A stretch of DNA of 64,000 bases from Utricularia gibba (lineage: Eukaryota; Streptophyta; Magnoliopsida; Lamiales; Lentibulariaceae): positions 2,790,001 to 2,854,000 of the forward strand of contig CM007992.1 of the NCBI GenBank assembly GCA_002189035.1, written 5' to 3'. The position numbers and the translations under genes are program-made. Shown here one piece after another: positions 35,513-47,452 of the stretch. Positions within the stretch are counted from its first letter, which is position 1. Every line of letters starts with the position of its first letter. Under the pieces are notes generated by a model. That model did no database searches. It was given only the letters and a program-made list of their open reading frames with translations, and had not been told where the DNA came from.

Positions 35513-36008
35513 ACATTGTAAAAAAATACTAAACAAACCAAACATAGTAAAATTGCTACTTTTACATATATTTAAATTTAATATGTACCAAAGAGCCCTA
35601 AATCATTATAGCATTTTTACTCATTTTTTGAAAATGTTGATACTGCATTTCCATAAATAGGATATAGATTTATGAAAATAAGCAAATTTGTATCTCATTT
35701 ATTTGACGATATCTACATTGGTGTTCGTATAATATGGATTCCATCTTATATTCATTTTATTTTTTTATAATTATTTAATATAATACATATTATTAAATAA
35801 TACATATTATTCTTACTTCCTCACCTACATTCATATCAGTATAATGTTGTATATAATATTTATATTTATTAATTTTATACTAATTTACATAATTAATTAA
35901 ATATAAAAATAATATTTATTTAAAATAGAGAAAATTATTATTCATACAACACATACTACAATAGATATAAAATTAATTAAAATTATTCTAAATATGTTCA
36001 ATCAAATC
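35309..36008. other. AT-rich intergenic DNA with a TA microsatellite
   Basis: Nothing coding seen. A (TA)n run of about 31 bp lies at 35479-35509. Confidence 0.6.
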
Positions 36009-36340
36009 TCATTTCAACTGTCTATGCAATCTTGATTTCTTGGAATTCACAACCCGAGCAAGATATGCTTCAAAAGCATGGATATTTTGTCCTAATAAAT
36101 CAAATGGCTCTTGTGTTATCTAATCATAATCTTCAAGATCTGATTGAGTATCATTTACTTCATTTTTAACAATCATATTATGTAAAATTATAGCAGCATA
36201 TATGACATTGATTAGAGTTTCATGATACCACATGCGAGCAGGTGAATAAATAATTTCAAACCTTGATTTTAATAGTCCAAAAACTCGTTCTACATACTTT
36301 ATTGTACTTTCTTGTCGAATAGCAAAGAACCTTTAATATA
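36009..36340 (-). pseudogene. PIF/Harbinger transposase C-terminal fragment
   Basis: Minus-strand frame reading YVERVFGLLKSRFEII, YSPARMWYHETLINVIYAA and IILHNMIVKNE, the ALP1/HARBI1-like end of a Harbinger transposase. An in-frame stop at 36120-36122 is followed by further family-like sequence (FEAYLARVVNSKKSRLHRQL). Only this domain remains. Confidence 0.78.
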
Positions 36341-39212
36341 CTAATAAAAAATGAAAACATTCATAACTTGTGAAAATATAAAAATTTTACATTACCCAAT
36401 AGCTACAAACAAAAAATTGGAAATTAATCTTCAACCTTTTGTCAAACCAAATCCGCCGAGTAGGAGAAAAACGAAGATATGGAGTTCTTTGTGAAGAAAT
36501 AAGATTTATTTATTAAATATATTTGAATAACAAAGAATTAAAAAATAAAAAAAATGATTGATTGCACGCAGAGAGAAAGTGTCCGTGGACACAAAATTAC
36601 CGGACAAAACTAGACCACGCATCGATATCCAGAAATTTCATTCATTTACATCGATCTAGATGTTTGCCACATTATGATTATCCGGACACCAATGTGGATG
36701 CCTTGAGAAATGGAAATGATAAAGTTCATTTTCTTCTGAAAACAGCTTAATAATAGGATGTCAAAAATTTGATTTTAAAATTATGATTTTTAAAAATGAA
36801 TAAAAAGAAAAACAAAACTAAATAAATAAAACTTAATAACTCAATTTTCGAAAATATCATGTGAGCATTTCCTAACATTGGTAAGGAAGATCTTATGATA
36901 AATGAAATGTATGTTTTGGATTTCATGTTTATAAAAATTAATTAGAGAGTTATTAAACTTGTTTCCCATCTTAAATTGATAAAAAAAACAATTACAATAC
37001 AAGAATTTTGATTCTATTGTACGAAATTTTCTTAAATATAATAACTATAAGAGATTTCAAATGAACTTTTCTAACAAGTTTATGTGAATCCTTGTTTTAC
37101 AACTTCATATATAGATAATTCTAGAAAAACTAAAATAAATAAAATTAGTTAATAATTATATTATATTATTAATACTGTACGCGATCATTAATTATTTATT
37201 CTATATTAAGAATAACCTTTGTTATTATTTGATATCGACTTCTATATGCACCATCATTTTAAAATGGATAAATATAGTAAGCATTTTTTTTATTTTTCAA
37301 AAATATTATCCGATTTTGAATATTCAATTAACATGATATTTAACAATGAAATGTCAATTTGCTTTACAATGAGATTGTCCATCAATTTGCCCTACAATGA
37401 TATCAGATTCTCAATATCTAAATAAAAAAAAATTAAACAAAAAAAAATTATGCAGAAAAAAATATAACCAAAATTTTCTCCAAATCCAATTCTACTCAAC
37501 CAACTTAGTCAAACACATCCCTGCAATTACAAATGCGTTCGGTTTTGGTTTGAAATCGAACAGTTCTTTTGAACCATCAATTCGTAAACCACTATTCATC
37601 ATAGATTACGGTTTTAATTTCGGTGTTGAACTAGATTTCAACACCTTGAACCAAATCGAAACTGAAATTGAACCCAACGATTTATGCTCGGAACCAAAAC
37701 CAAAGCCATTGATCCAAACTGAAACCAATCGGTTACTGTTGATGCGTTTTTCAGGTATCCACTCTAACCATTGTGGGTACATTGGAGTGAATTTTATTTT
37801 ACATAATCATTTGTAGACACCCTTAACATTCATTATGAGTGTCTAGAATGGATGTTCAGAATTGATTTTAGATACCTTTAAGAATCATATAAATATTTGG
37901 AAAATTCATTACAAAAAACGATGCATTGTTGACGATTAATAATTCATGATGCACTTACAAAATCATAAATACAAGTCAAATCCATTTACTGGTATGTATA
38001 TTGTAATGAATATTTTGAATTTTTTAATATTTTAATAGAAATCGACGATTCTTGGTTTTGAACCAAATATGTCCAATTGAACCAAAATCGTATGATTCTA
38101 GTTCCAAAATAGGAACCATAAGAACACTCATATCTTGGACTTGAACCAGAACTTAAACTCTGGTTTGAATTGATTACAACTTTACATACAATCAAAAAAT
38201 TTGAATGTCAAAATTTTTGAGCATAAAAGATATATATTGAAATTTAGTCAAGTGCACTTATGTAATGAAAAAAATTAAATGTCAAAATTTATGAACATAG
38301 AAGATATATAAAAAAGAATATGAGCGAAAATAGTAAGACGCTATCATTGATGATGGTATGCGACCACTCATGTCACATGTTCTTTAAATGACATCATTGA
38401 TAGCACATGTTTTCGAAGGGCTATCAATGATGACAAATGTTCCCAAAGCACTATTATTAAGGATATGTCTATCGTATATATGAAAGTTGCTATTAGTGAT
38501 TATGTGTAATATTAATAATATAGTATTATTTTTACTATTATTATACAATTTATTTTTATGCTAGTTATACAAATTTGCACTCCAATTGTATTATGAATCT
38601 TAATAACTCTTATTCTTCAATCATCAAGGATTGAAAACACGTTGAATTTCTCAAAGTATGAAACAAATACTTTGAAATGTAAGATATGATGTTCTTTAAA
38701 GAAATTATATGAATTTGTTCTGTTTTAATAATTTCTTAAATTGATTCTATTTAATTAAATTTAATCATTAAAATAAAAAAAATTCAGATTTGTGATTAAT
38801 TCCATAAATTATTGAATTTATTGAATCTTTATTTTGATTGATTAAATAATAGACTAATTAGAAAAATTATATTTTTATTGTCTATTTATTCAAAAAATAT
38901 ATGTATATCATAATATTAAAAACAGAATATTTTGATATATTAAATTTTATTAAATTATATAATATAATACAAAAACATTTTTACAATATTAAATTGAATA
39001 TATTAACATAATATCAAAATTGTTTTTATTTTAAATAATTTAAAATATAACTTAAAATTATAATAATCCATATATCTAATTTGGTTTGCATCAACTTTTG
39101 TAAAGTTGCGGCTTCAGGAATCTGATTCCCTTTTCCCATTGGTCACCTTCACCTAAAAGCCATCGTCATCGTCATCACATCAGTTGATGCGGTTTTCCAA
39201 CACAGCGTTCCC
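36341..39212. other. AT-rich intergenic DNA
   Basis: No gene recognised; the 139-codon frame at 37397-37816 has no supporting motif. Related segments with GGTTTGAA/TTGAACCA-type words occur at 37540-37760 and 38040-38180. Short degenerate repeats containing CACATGTT and ATCATTGAT(A/G) occur at 38340-38460. Confidence 0.5.
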
Positions 39213-39539
39213 ATGGAAAGAATTCCCAGATTCTCAGCTCACGAGAAAAAGGTTTTAGCCATCGGATTATCAGTTCTAGCAGTGCTCTCCCCTCTCTACG
39301 TCAACCGAAGCTCGATTCCAGAACCGAGGCTCGATGACGAGATCAGGAGTATCGCCTCTTGCCTTCCTTTCGTGCTCATGCTGTCGCTGATAGTGGCCAT
39401 ATACGCTTCTGGGTACATCGAAAATGAAGCTTCCAGGTTCGATGCGCACTGGTTTCACAGGGCGGGAGGGTCTTCAGCAGGGATCACCATTCTTCTCATT
39501 CTGCTAACCCTTGTCTTGAAGTGCAAGGCCTCAAACTAG
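39213..39539 (+). CDS. Small plant-specific membrane protein
   Basis: Single exon of 108 residues of unknown function, but it looks like a real gene. The composition is coding-like against an AT-rich flank, the 5' leader is GC-richer, and the start context is GTTCCCATGG. Three hydrophobic segments: about residues 14-31 (VLAIGLSVLAVLSPLYV), 50-68 (LPFVLMLSLIVAIYASGY) and 87-104 (SSAGITILLILLTLVL). The polar loop FDAHWFHRAGGSS precedes the last segment. The C terminus CKASN is cytosolic or lumenal depending on topology. I believe similar short transmembrane proteins occur across seed plants, but no family name is assigned. Confidence 0.72.
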   Translation: MERIPRFSAHEKKVLAIGLSVLAVLSPLYVNRSSIPEPRLDDEIRSIASCLPFVLMLSLIVAIYASGYIENEASRFDAHWFHRAGGSSAGITILLILLTLVLKCKASN

Positions 39540-41050
39540 CGATGCCAATTTCAGCCATCTACCAACCACCATCTTGTTTAACGTAAGTTACAAGGTGCGT
39601 TTACCAGAATTCGTATGTTGTCCTCTCAATGCTTCTACTGGTAAAATAACAAAAATCGATTCAAACCATCAGAATACGCAAATTTTTATCATGCTCATCG
39701 TCGGTGGTGTAGATCAAATCATTCCCCATCCAACACACGCAACCACCACACTATCAAAAACTTAGTGTCTTGTTGCACTCCTTTCAACCCAAGAGTTTAG
39801 TCCCATTCCCGCATCTTCCACAGTGGCCCCTCACAGTAGCGCCAAAACCAGCTACTGCAATCAGGGCTCCTCAGCCTGAAGGCGCGTACTGATTGGGGCA
39901 TTTCACGGCCAATGTTCATGCTTCACGCCGTTGGATTCCTGTGTCCCAACAACCAAGGGGGGGTATTAAAGGCGGATAACCGCCCCCATTAATATTTCTG
40001 AGAAATGTAGACGTGTGTGTGGCCAGACAAAACTCACGTACAGCTAAAGCTTCAGGCCAGGGTCCCAGAGCAGCTTTCCAGAAACATTGACGACCTTACT
40101 ATTTTTTCTTTTTTTTCGTCACGGACTCGCATGTGCGGTGTGGCCATGGGCCCCACAACTCCGACGACATGGGCCCGGAGTGCCCGGCTCCGAATCCTAT
40201 GCAATTTTGTTGTCATTTGTTTAGGTGACAAAATTTAATTATACGATACTTAAATTGCTTGCAAAATGGAAAAGAGTGCGTGCGAAGAGCTACCTAGAGT
40301 GTTGTTGAAACCGAGGAGAGTCTCCAGCTACCGCGTAACAGCGACATGCTCCCGTACTACTAGAATTTCTCTAATTAGTATTAATTAAATATAAAATTAT
40401 AATAAAAAAACCTCAATTATCAATATTATAAAGATTTTATTCTCGAGTTTCACAATTGCAATAAAAAATATCTCAATTTATTAAAACAACAATGAAACAA
40501 ATATTTTTCAAATTTTTTAAAAATTGAACTAATGTCTATGAATTCAAAACTCAATAAAATTTCATATTAAAGTTTTTTGTATTCACGTTTAAATTTTGAT
40601 GAATCTAATGATAAATCTGTTAAAGTTATATTGTGTTCTAAGGTCATATAATTCAAAATGACAATAATTATATTGTATTCGTATTTACATCTTGTATAAT
40701 ATATTATTATAATAATATTAAGGTCAAAATATATTAATTTTGGCAATATAAGGGGTTAGATATATAATTTTATAAATTAATAGTCAAATTATTTACAAAA
40801 AAACAATTCAATATTAAATTAAGTTGAAACTGAAAAATTAAATTATTTATATTTAATTTAACTTGGTATGACTCCAAAAAACTTCACCCGAAAATAGAAA
40901 ATTAAATTATCTAAAATGTTTGGAAAATAAAATATTAGGGACACAAACATTCCCTAATTAATGTTTTATGAATTTTTAATAATTAATTGGCTACTCTTCC
41001 ATTCAATACATCCTGGAAAACCCAAAAAGGAAAACTATGGCCATCAATGT
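39540..41050. other. Intergenic DNA
   Basis: 39540-40370 is moderately GC-rich without a recognisable gene; 40380-40960 is strongly AT-rich. Nothing further is supported. Confidence 0.5.
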
Positions 41051-42324
41051 TCAGAGGGAGTTGATTTGACCCTTTTGAGCTGGCTGCTCATTACCAGCGT
41101 CGTCAGCAGATGGGATTTCACCGCCAGAGAAGTTGGCTTTCTGTCCGGTGATCTTCTCCAGATACGAAACAATCATCGCTTCTCTTCTCTGGGCCAATGT
41201 CTTTTCCCGGGCACGAGCCATCGCCTCCTGCTCGAAGTGCACCATTTCTTGATGCCTCCAGTACTCTTCTCTGGCTCGTCTTTCGTCGTCCAGTCTCTCG
41301 ATCATCTCAGTGAACTTCTGGTGCAGACTCTCTTGATGATCCATCATTTGTTTCACAAAAGTGCCGAAGAACTCCGCCATCGGGGTCATCAGATGGCTGC
41401 TGTAGTTGCTGCTCCCTTTGTTCTTCTTCTTCTTCTTCCGCTTCCTCTTCCTTTGTGATTCCTCGGAGCCGTGATCGAAATCAGAGGGGATCTGGTAATT
41501 GGGGCGGGGGCTGCTTTTCTTCTCGCAGCGTCTGTAGATTGCTTCCAGCTCTCCGAACTGAAGCTTCTGATCCTTGCCGTCGGAGGAGGTGTTGCCGGTC
41601 AGCACTTGCTGCTGGTTCGCTTCTATGTGCTCTTGTCTGTCGACTATTTCGCTGTTTCCATTGGATGCTTCTGCAGGAAGAGGCTCCCTAGCAACCAAGT
41701 GCATGCAAGAAACTAAGTGTGCGATTTACATCCATTTTTAATGATAATAGTAATGATAATCAATTAAATTACATGAAAAAAATGCAGATTTAATTAAAAA
41801 AAGCCAATTTCTGCAATCACTATCCAACCCAGAGACCCGGATTTGAACCCGCAATCCACGGATCCTAATTCAGAAACATGAAGGGAAGAATTTGCAACTG
41901 GTAAGCACATAATAGAAAAGATGTTTGGTTACCAGAAGGGCTGTTGTTTGAGCGAGGAATCTTGTGGGTCATTCCAGCAATGCAGAATCCCAAGTGAAGA
42001 AGAAGAAGAGAGCCTGTTTTTATGAACCTCATACTGCAAACCTTCTTCTCTGTCTTTAAGCCGTTCATTTCTAGAGCAGATCTCATTCAACCCCAGCTTG
42101 AAATTCACCGCCGGAAAGTAGGACGGCGTGCAGCCATCGTAGTGGTGGTGGGGCGGAAGGAGATGGTGGTGGTGGTGCTCGAGGAACAGCTGCTGAGTCG
42201 TGGGTAAAGCGTGGATTTGGTCAAGAATGTGATTCGTCTGGTTCATGGATAACAGAACCGGAGCAGCCGCAGCACAGGCAGCATCATTCGGATGGATCCC
42301 AGGGATTTCGAAACCAGAATGCAT
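41051..42324 (-). CDS. Trihelix (GT-2-like)-related protein lacking a DNA-binding domain
   Basis: Two exons, 42324-41933 and 41687-41051, joined by a phase-correct GT-AG intron; 342 residues. The N-terminal half has Ala and His tracts (LEHHHHHLLPPHHH) and KLGLNEICSRNERLKDRE. The second exon has a basic stretch (QRKRKRKKKKK, likely nuclear localisation). It then has FFGTFVKQMMDHQESLHQK, a charged coiled coil (about residues 250-315) and REAMIVSYLEKITGQK. That coil plus YLEKITGQ is the hallmark central region of GT-2-like trihelix factors. The protein stops where the C-terminal trihelix would begin, and no N-terminal trihelix is seen. It may be a natural coil-only family member acting by dimerisation. 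An upstream ATG at 42381 is in frame but less likely to be used. Confidence 0.72.
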
Positions 42325-43951
42325 CACGAGGATCAGAAAGGAAGGGAAATCGCGGATCGTGAGGAGTAGATTCAAAAACAAGCTGAATCAAAATGCGCCA
42401 GCCTGCTCGTCATCGAAAACCCTAGAAACATGGAAGGGATGGGATCCATGGAAGAGGAAGGAAGAAGAAGAGAGATGGAAGATCTCTGGTCGCAGAGGAG
42501 AAAGGACGACAAGGAAGAAAGATAAGTGGGCTGCCGCTGCGCTGCGAAAGGGTGTGAGAGAGGGAAAGCCGAACCGAAGAGAAGCCTTACTTTTTCCTTC
42601 CCATTGTACGGCACTCGCTAAGATATAAAAAGCCCATATTTGAATAAAAAAAACTTTTTCTTTTTATTACACACACACAGACTGTGTGTCCCACGCATTT
42701 AAAAATTAGTCGTGTCATCGAAAGAGACATTTCCGGACAAGAATGACAATGAGCAGTAACTTCAACTTTGAGGACAAAAGAAGACCACCTTCAAATCCTC
42801 ACCAAAAAAATAAAATAAAATAAAATAAAAACCCAATTGAAATCAATTAAAATGGATTGCTGAGTTGCTCACCCCTCTTACCATTCATATGCAGTGGTTC
42901 TATTTTATAGTAATGTATTAGTATATTTAAGTATAATATAGTTGGATATGTACTCAATTGTAAGATATATAACAAATTATATATTGATATCTAAGAATAA
43001 ACGTATGAAATATAAAAGTCCAAAAGATTCTTTGATATATAAGAATACGATAGATACCTATCAATTTTTGAAAGAGTACAAATGAGAAAATATGATTTGG
43101 TAATTGGTATAGATATAATTAGTTCTTTTTTTTCATTTGTGTATATCACTATTGAGTTGTTTGATAAAAGAATGTAGAACATTTATATTTAAGTTTACAC
43201 ATATATTATTATTTGATTTATTAATATAGGTATAACAATCTCGTATGATTATACCAATCACATATTTATTTTTTTAAATATATGATTAATATATATAAAT
43301 GAAGTAGGGTACTAGTTATATGTATATTATTTACATATTTAAATTTTTATTCTAGTATATTAAACATTATATATAATTGAATATCTATATACATACTCAA
43401 TTATATTATACTTAAATATATTAATATCTTGTTATCAAACAACCTCTCACATGTTCAAAAAATGATTATGTTAGTGATATAATCATATAAGATTGCTATA
43501 CATATATTAATTAGTCAAACAACCTTTTATGTGTAAATTTAAGTATAAATTTTGTATATTATACTATAAAACACAGTGTATGTGTCGTGTAATATGGAGA
43601 CCGATGTTGTGGTATTTTGGATGTAGTCGGGAAACGGGTCGGGGCGGGTGGGGGGGGGGGTGACAGAGGACAAGGGCCAGGGGGCACGTGTGGGTAGTGC
43701 GTGTTGGGAACCCAGGGGACGCTGCTGCAGTGCTGCTGCCTTCTTATTTAATTATTACATTATAATAATACAAAAAAGAATTGATGACGGGCCACGTGAA
43801 GCTGTTCATTCGCTTCGCTGGGCGTGGGGCCCCTACCCCTCCTCCTTGACCTCCTTCCTCGGTACCCCTTGCGCTTTCGCTTTCGCTTTCGCTTCATTAA
43901 TTAATTCCGCTTAAAAGGAAAAAAAAGGATTTTTTCTGCTTATGAGGGGAG
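42325..43951. other. Intergenic DNA with MITE-like inverted repeats and a G-rich tract
   Basis: No gene seen. AT-rich inverted words occur at about 42905-42955 (TATTTAAGTATAATATAGTTG) and about 43398-43432 (reverse complement), and CAAACAAC-type ends recur at about 43155, 43436 and 43515, suggesting nested MITEs. A G-rich block lies at 43629-43660. A CGCTTT hexamer repeats about four times at 43872-43894. Confidence 0.55.
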
Positions 43952-44028
43952 TGGGCCGATCCGGGAAGATGGGGCTTGTCAATGGAGCCCTAGGCCCATT
44001 TCAGAATTAGGTTTTGCGTCCTATATAA
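43952..44028 (+). promoter_or_regulatory. Core promoter of ribosomal protein S2 gene
   Basis: TGGGCC at 43952-43957 and GGCCCA at 43993-43998 are site II-type elements typical of plant ribosomal-protein promoters. TATATAA at 44022-44028 lies about 65 bp before the start codon, which implies a short leader. Confidence 0.65.
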
Positions 44029-44093
44029 GCATCACCATTTCACCGAAGCTGGGGGAAGGTTCGTGGAGAGGGTGTCTGTTTGTGTTCTGAGTT

Positions 44094-45232
44094 ATGGCTG
44101 AGCGAGGTGGAGGAGACCGTGGATTTGGCCGTGGGTTCGGCGGGCGCGGACGCGGCGGGGACAGGGGGAGAGGACGTGGGCGTAGACCGCGACGTGAACC
44201 GGAGGAGGAGAAATGGGTTCCTGTCACGAAGCTTGGCCGTTTGGTGAAGGACGGGAAGATCAAATCCCTGGAACAAATCTACCTCCACTCACTCCCAATT
44301 AAGGAATATCAGATCGTGGATGCCCTAGCGCCGTCGATGAAAGATGAGGTCATGAAAATTACTCCCGTTCAGAAGCAGACCCGCGCTGGTCAGAGGACTC
44401 GTTTCAAGGCATTTGTTGTTGTGGGTGATGGAAATGGTCATGTTGGATTGGGAGTCAAGTGCGCCAAGGAGGTGGCCACGGCTATTCGTGGAGCCATTAT
44501 ATTGGCCAAGCTCTCTGTGATCCCTGTGAGACGAGGGTATTGGGGAAATAAAATTGGTAAGCCTCACACTGTTCCTTGCAAGGTTACTGGAAAATGTGGT
44601 TCTGTCACTGTGCGCATGGTACCTGCACCACGGGGTGCTGGAATTGTGGCTGCCCGTGTCCCTAAAAAGGTGCTCCAGTTTGCTGGAATTGAGGATGTTT
44701 TCACCTCCTCCCGTGGATCCACCAAGACTCTTGGGAACTTCGTCAAGGTCGGTTTTTATAGGACATTACTGTTTTATGTTGTATTTTTATTGTTTGATGA
44801 TTCATTTGCCATGCAATTTGAAAGTTATAGCGATCTTTTTTCACGTGGAAGTATGCAACTTTGCCAATGGTATACGGAAATAGAATGTTTCATTTGTCTT
44901 TCCCATTGATGAAGTAGCTGAAATCAATATGCTGTTGAAGCTTACTCAACGGAGACCTTGTTATTTCCTTCTTGTGTGGTTGATACTTCACTACTCGCTT
45001 GCTTTTCGAGGCAATCATGAACATACTTCTCTAAGCACTTCATGGTTTTTCTTATGACTTAATGTATTTCGATCAGGCAACTTTTGACTGCCTCTTGAAG
45101 ACGTACGGCTTCCTCACGCCTGACCTGTGGAAGGAAACAAGGTTCATAAAATCCCCTGTACAGGAGTACACGGATCTTCTTGCAAAACCAACCGGGAAGA
45201 TTATCCATGTTGTTGAGGACCCAGAGGCCTGA
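44094..45232 (+). CDS. RPS2: 40S ribosomal protein S2 (uS5)
   Basis: Small-subunit protein near the mRNA entry channel, involved in decoding fidelity. Two exons, 44094-44747 and 45077-45232, joined by a GT-AG phase 0 intron; 269 residues, normal for plants. Residues 4-32 form an RGG-type Gly/Arg-rich tail. The S5 domains follow, with [59 protein letters not shown] and [20 protein letters not shown]. Exon 2 reads [18 protein letters not shown] and ends VVEDPEA. Intact. It is convergent with the RING gene at 45766. Confidence 0.96.
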
Positions 45233-45765
45233 ATGGTTTGAGTTGTTGTTCATGGGATAATTTATCTTTGTTTGCGAGATCTTCGCCAGATCTGCTCCTT
45301 GTTTTGAAACCTCTGTTAGTTACACTTCGGTTCTACCTTGGATTGTTATGCGGTGATTTACTTCTCAGACTCCCCTCATTTACGGATTCTTTTAACTCTA
45401 CTCCTTAATGGAAAACCAGAAGTCGAACATGACTTCATTGGTTCACTTTCTTGCTTCTTTTATCAGAAAATTGCTGGATTTTGCAAGTAATGGATCTCTA
45501 ATTAGTGAGTAATATAAGCAACAAAAGAAAAGGACTAGTGAATCGGAGGTGATTCTCATTAGCTCGCCCGTAACCATGTTTACTCCACATACTGTACAGA
45601 AATTTTACACCCCTGCCACGATATAAACCCCTCACAAGGCCACAACGAATCAAGCAAAGGCAGGGCGCGGCATGATTCGTCGATGGTCTTGCTTTAGCTT
45701 TGAGAATGTAAGGTATCCTCGAGCCATGAAGGCAGCATGGACCCATGTTGGTCAATGGCATCAGG
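45233..45765. other. Convergent 3' flanks of RPS2 and the RING gene
   Basis: About 530 bp between two stop codons; no coding evidence. It should hold both 3' UTRs. Confidence 0.6.
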
Positions 45766-47452
45766 TTAGCTAACATGTATGTCATACGTCTCGAATAGAT
45801 TGTCTGGAAGAACCAGGGGCAAGTTGTCTATGTATGTGAACAGCCTCTTCAAGTTCTCCCTGGTTATAGTTGTCATGCTTACGGCATCCCTGCTGTCCAG
45901 GAGAACCCACAAGTCGCCGGAGCTAACCCTTTTTAAGCTGTCTCGACAAAAAGGACATGATTGGGATCTTGGGCGCCTGTGGCAAGAGGGAGCCTGTTTA
46001 ATGGAGGCAACAACAATACAAAAACAAGAGGGGAACACTATCAAGTACGTCAAGAGAGAGAATAAAGTTTCTTTTTAAGGCCAGAGAGTTTTAGGCAGAG
46101 AAGCGATGAGGTCTAACAATGATGTTCAGCCTTTCACAGGAAGTGCTCTGAATTTTTTTCCCGGGAACTTTACCCAAAATATTGAAGAATAAAGGGAATA
46201 GTATAGTTACCAGTCTCCATAGCATTTCAAACACATTGCATGGGTGCAGTTTGGCAGAACTATCTTGCTGGTAGTCTCCATACATATTTCACATTCTTCT
46301 CTTTCAGTGTCTAATTCTGAGAAGTACCCATGCTCTTCGCCATCCCTTCTTCGGAATCTCTCCAAGCATAATGCTTTTTGCTTTTTATCTTCCATGTCGG
46401 TTACACCTCTTTGAAGTTGCAGTAAAGAGGGATAAATAACAGCTGAAAAGATTTTAGTAAACTTAGATGCAACAAAGGACGAGATTCCACTAACAATCAC
46501 TTAATGAAGCGTTAACCAGAAAATTCACCATAGAATTCCCTGATGCTTGCCTTTCTCTCGTAAGTGGACATTGTCGTGGTCCCATCATCATATACCTATA
46601 GAAAAAAAAAAAAACGTTAAATTACACTGATAACACATGTGAAAGAGGGTAGTCAGTGATAAAGCACAAGCAAACAAGTTAAGGTTGGAAAAGCGCAATG
46701 TGAATCTCAATTAAAGAGATGAAGCACATGGAAGCATGAGATCAACAAACCTTATAAATTTGGATCCTCAACAGTCCAATGGCACCAGCAAGGTGGCAAT
46801 CAGTCCATGCCACTAGGAAAAGAAAAAAATGTGCCGCTGGGCTGTATGCCAGTCTCATCTGAAGAGACGCACCATCACACTCATGGGGGAAATCAGACGC
46901 CCTGCAATGAGGACGAAGAGCAAATGTAAAAGGGGAAGTAGAAACCACCGTGGCATTTCAAAGATACATCTTTTCTACCTAGAAATTCATTCGGAGCACT
47001 CAAAAAAGGAATTCAGCGTACATTACAATTTCAGACACATAAATATACTCCTAAACCAGGATTATCACGCCCGCAATTTTCTAGTTATCATGATACTAAA
47101 GCTGCTTAAGATGAATACAGAAATCAAACTCCTTAAATCACAATTTTGAAATTATTCTTCCAAAATCTACCCAGACCAAAAAATTCTAAACAACAGACGA
47201 GAAGAATAGAGAAAAAAACCCTTTCTACAACCCACGACAATAACAGAACATAACACTAAATACACAAAAACCCAAATGCATTCAGGCGAAATAGAAAAAC
47301 CACATAAAAGACAAGAGATTAACAGAAAAATCCGTAGAATCAAAGAAGAAAATAGTGAGGTACAGCGTATTCGCGTGCTGAATATCCGCCTCGAGAAGTT
47401 TAATCGAATTTTTGAAAGACCTCCGCGTCGGACTCCCACCGGCGACATACAT
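45766..47452 (-). CDS. AIRP2-like RING-type E3 ubiquitin ligase
   Basis: Probable soluble E3 ligase; AIRP2-type plant members act in abscisic-acid and stress signalling. Five exons (minus): 47452-47364, 46901-46751, 46595-46529, 46442-46211, 45976-45766. All junctions are GT-AG with consistent phase, yielding 249 residues. N terminus MYVAGGSPTRRSFKNSIKLL, then DFPHECDGASLQMRLAYSP, a hydrophobic block (HFFLFLVAWTDCHLAGAIGLL), TTTMSTYERKASIREFYAVI and the RING (CEICMETTSKIVLPNCTHAM, CLKCYGDW, SCPFCRDSL) at about residues 149-190. The tail ENLKRLFTYIDNLPLVLPDN is also conserved in this subfamily. Length and exon order match the family; nothing is damaged. Confidence 0.9.

Noticed and set aside
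37397-37816. 139-codon frame in AT-rich DNA
   Set aside because: Low-complexity Asn/Lys-rich start and no homology cue; probably chance or MITE-derived.
41455-41716. Plus-strand frames of 78-81 codons
   Set aside because: Antisense to the second exon of the trihelix-like gene.
41815-41900. tRNA-like B-box word (GGTTCAAATCC) on minus inside the trihelix-like gene's intron
   Set aside because: No A box and no cloverleaf could be built around it.
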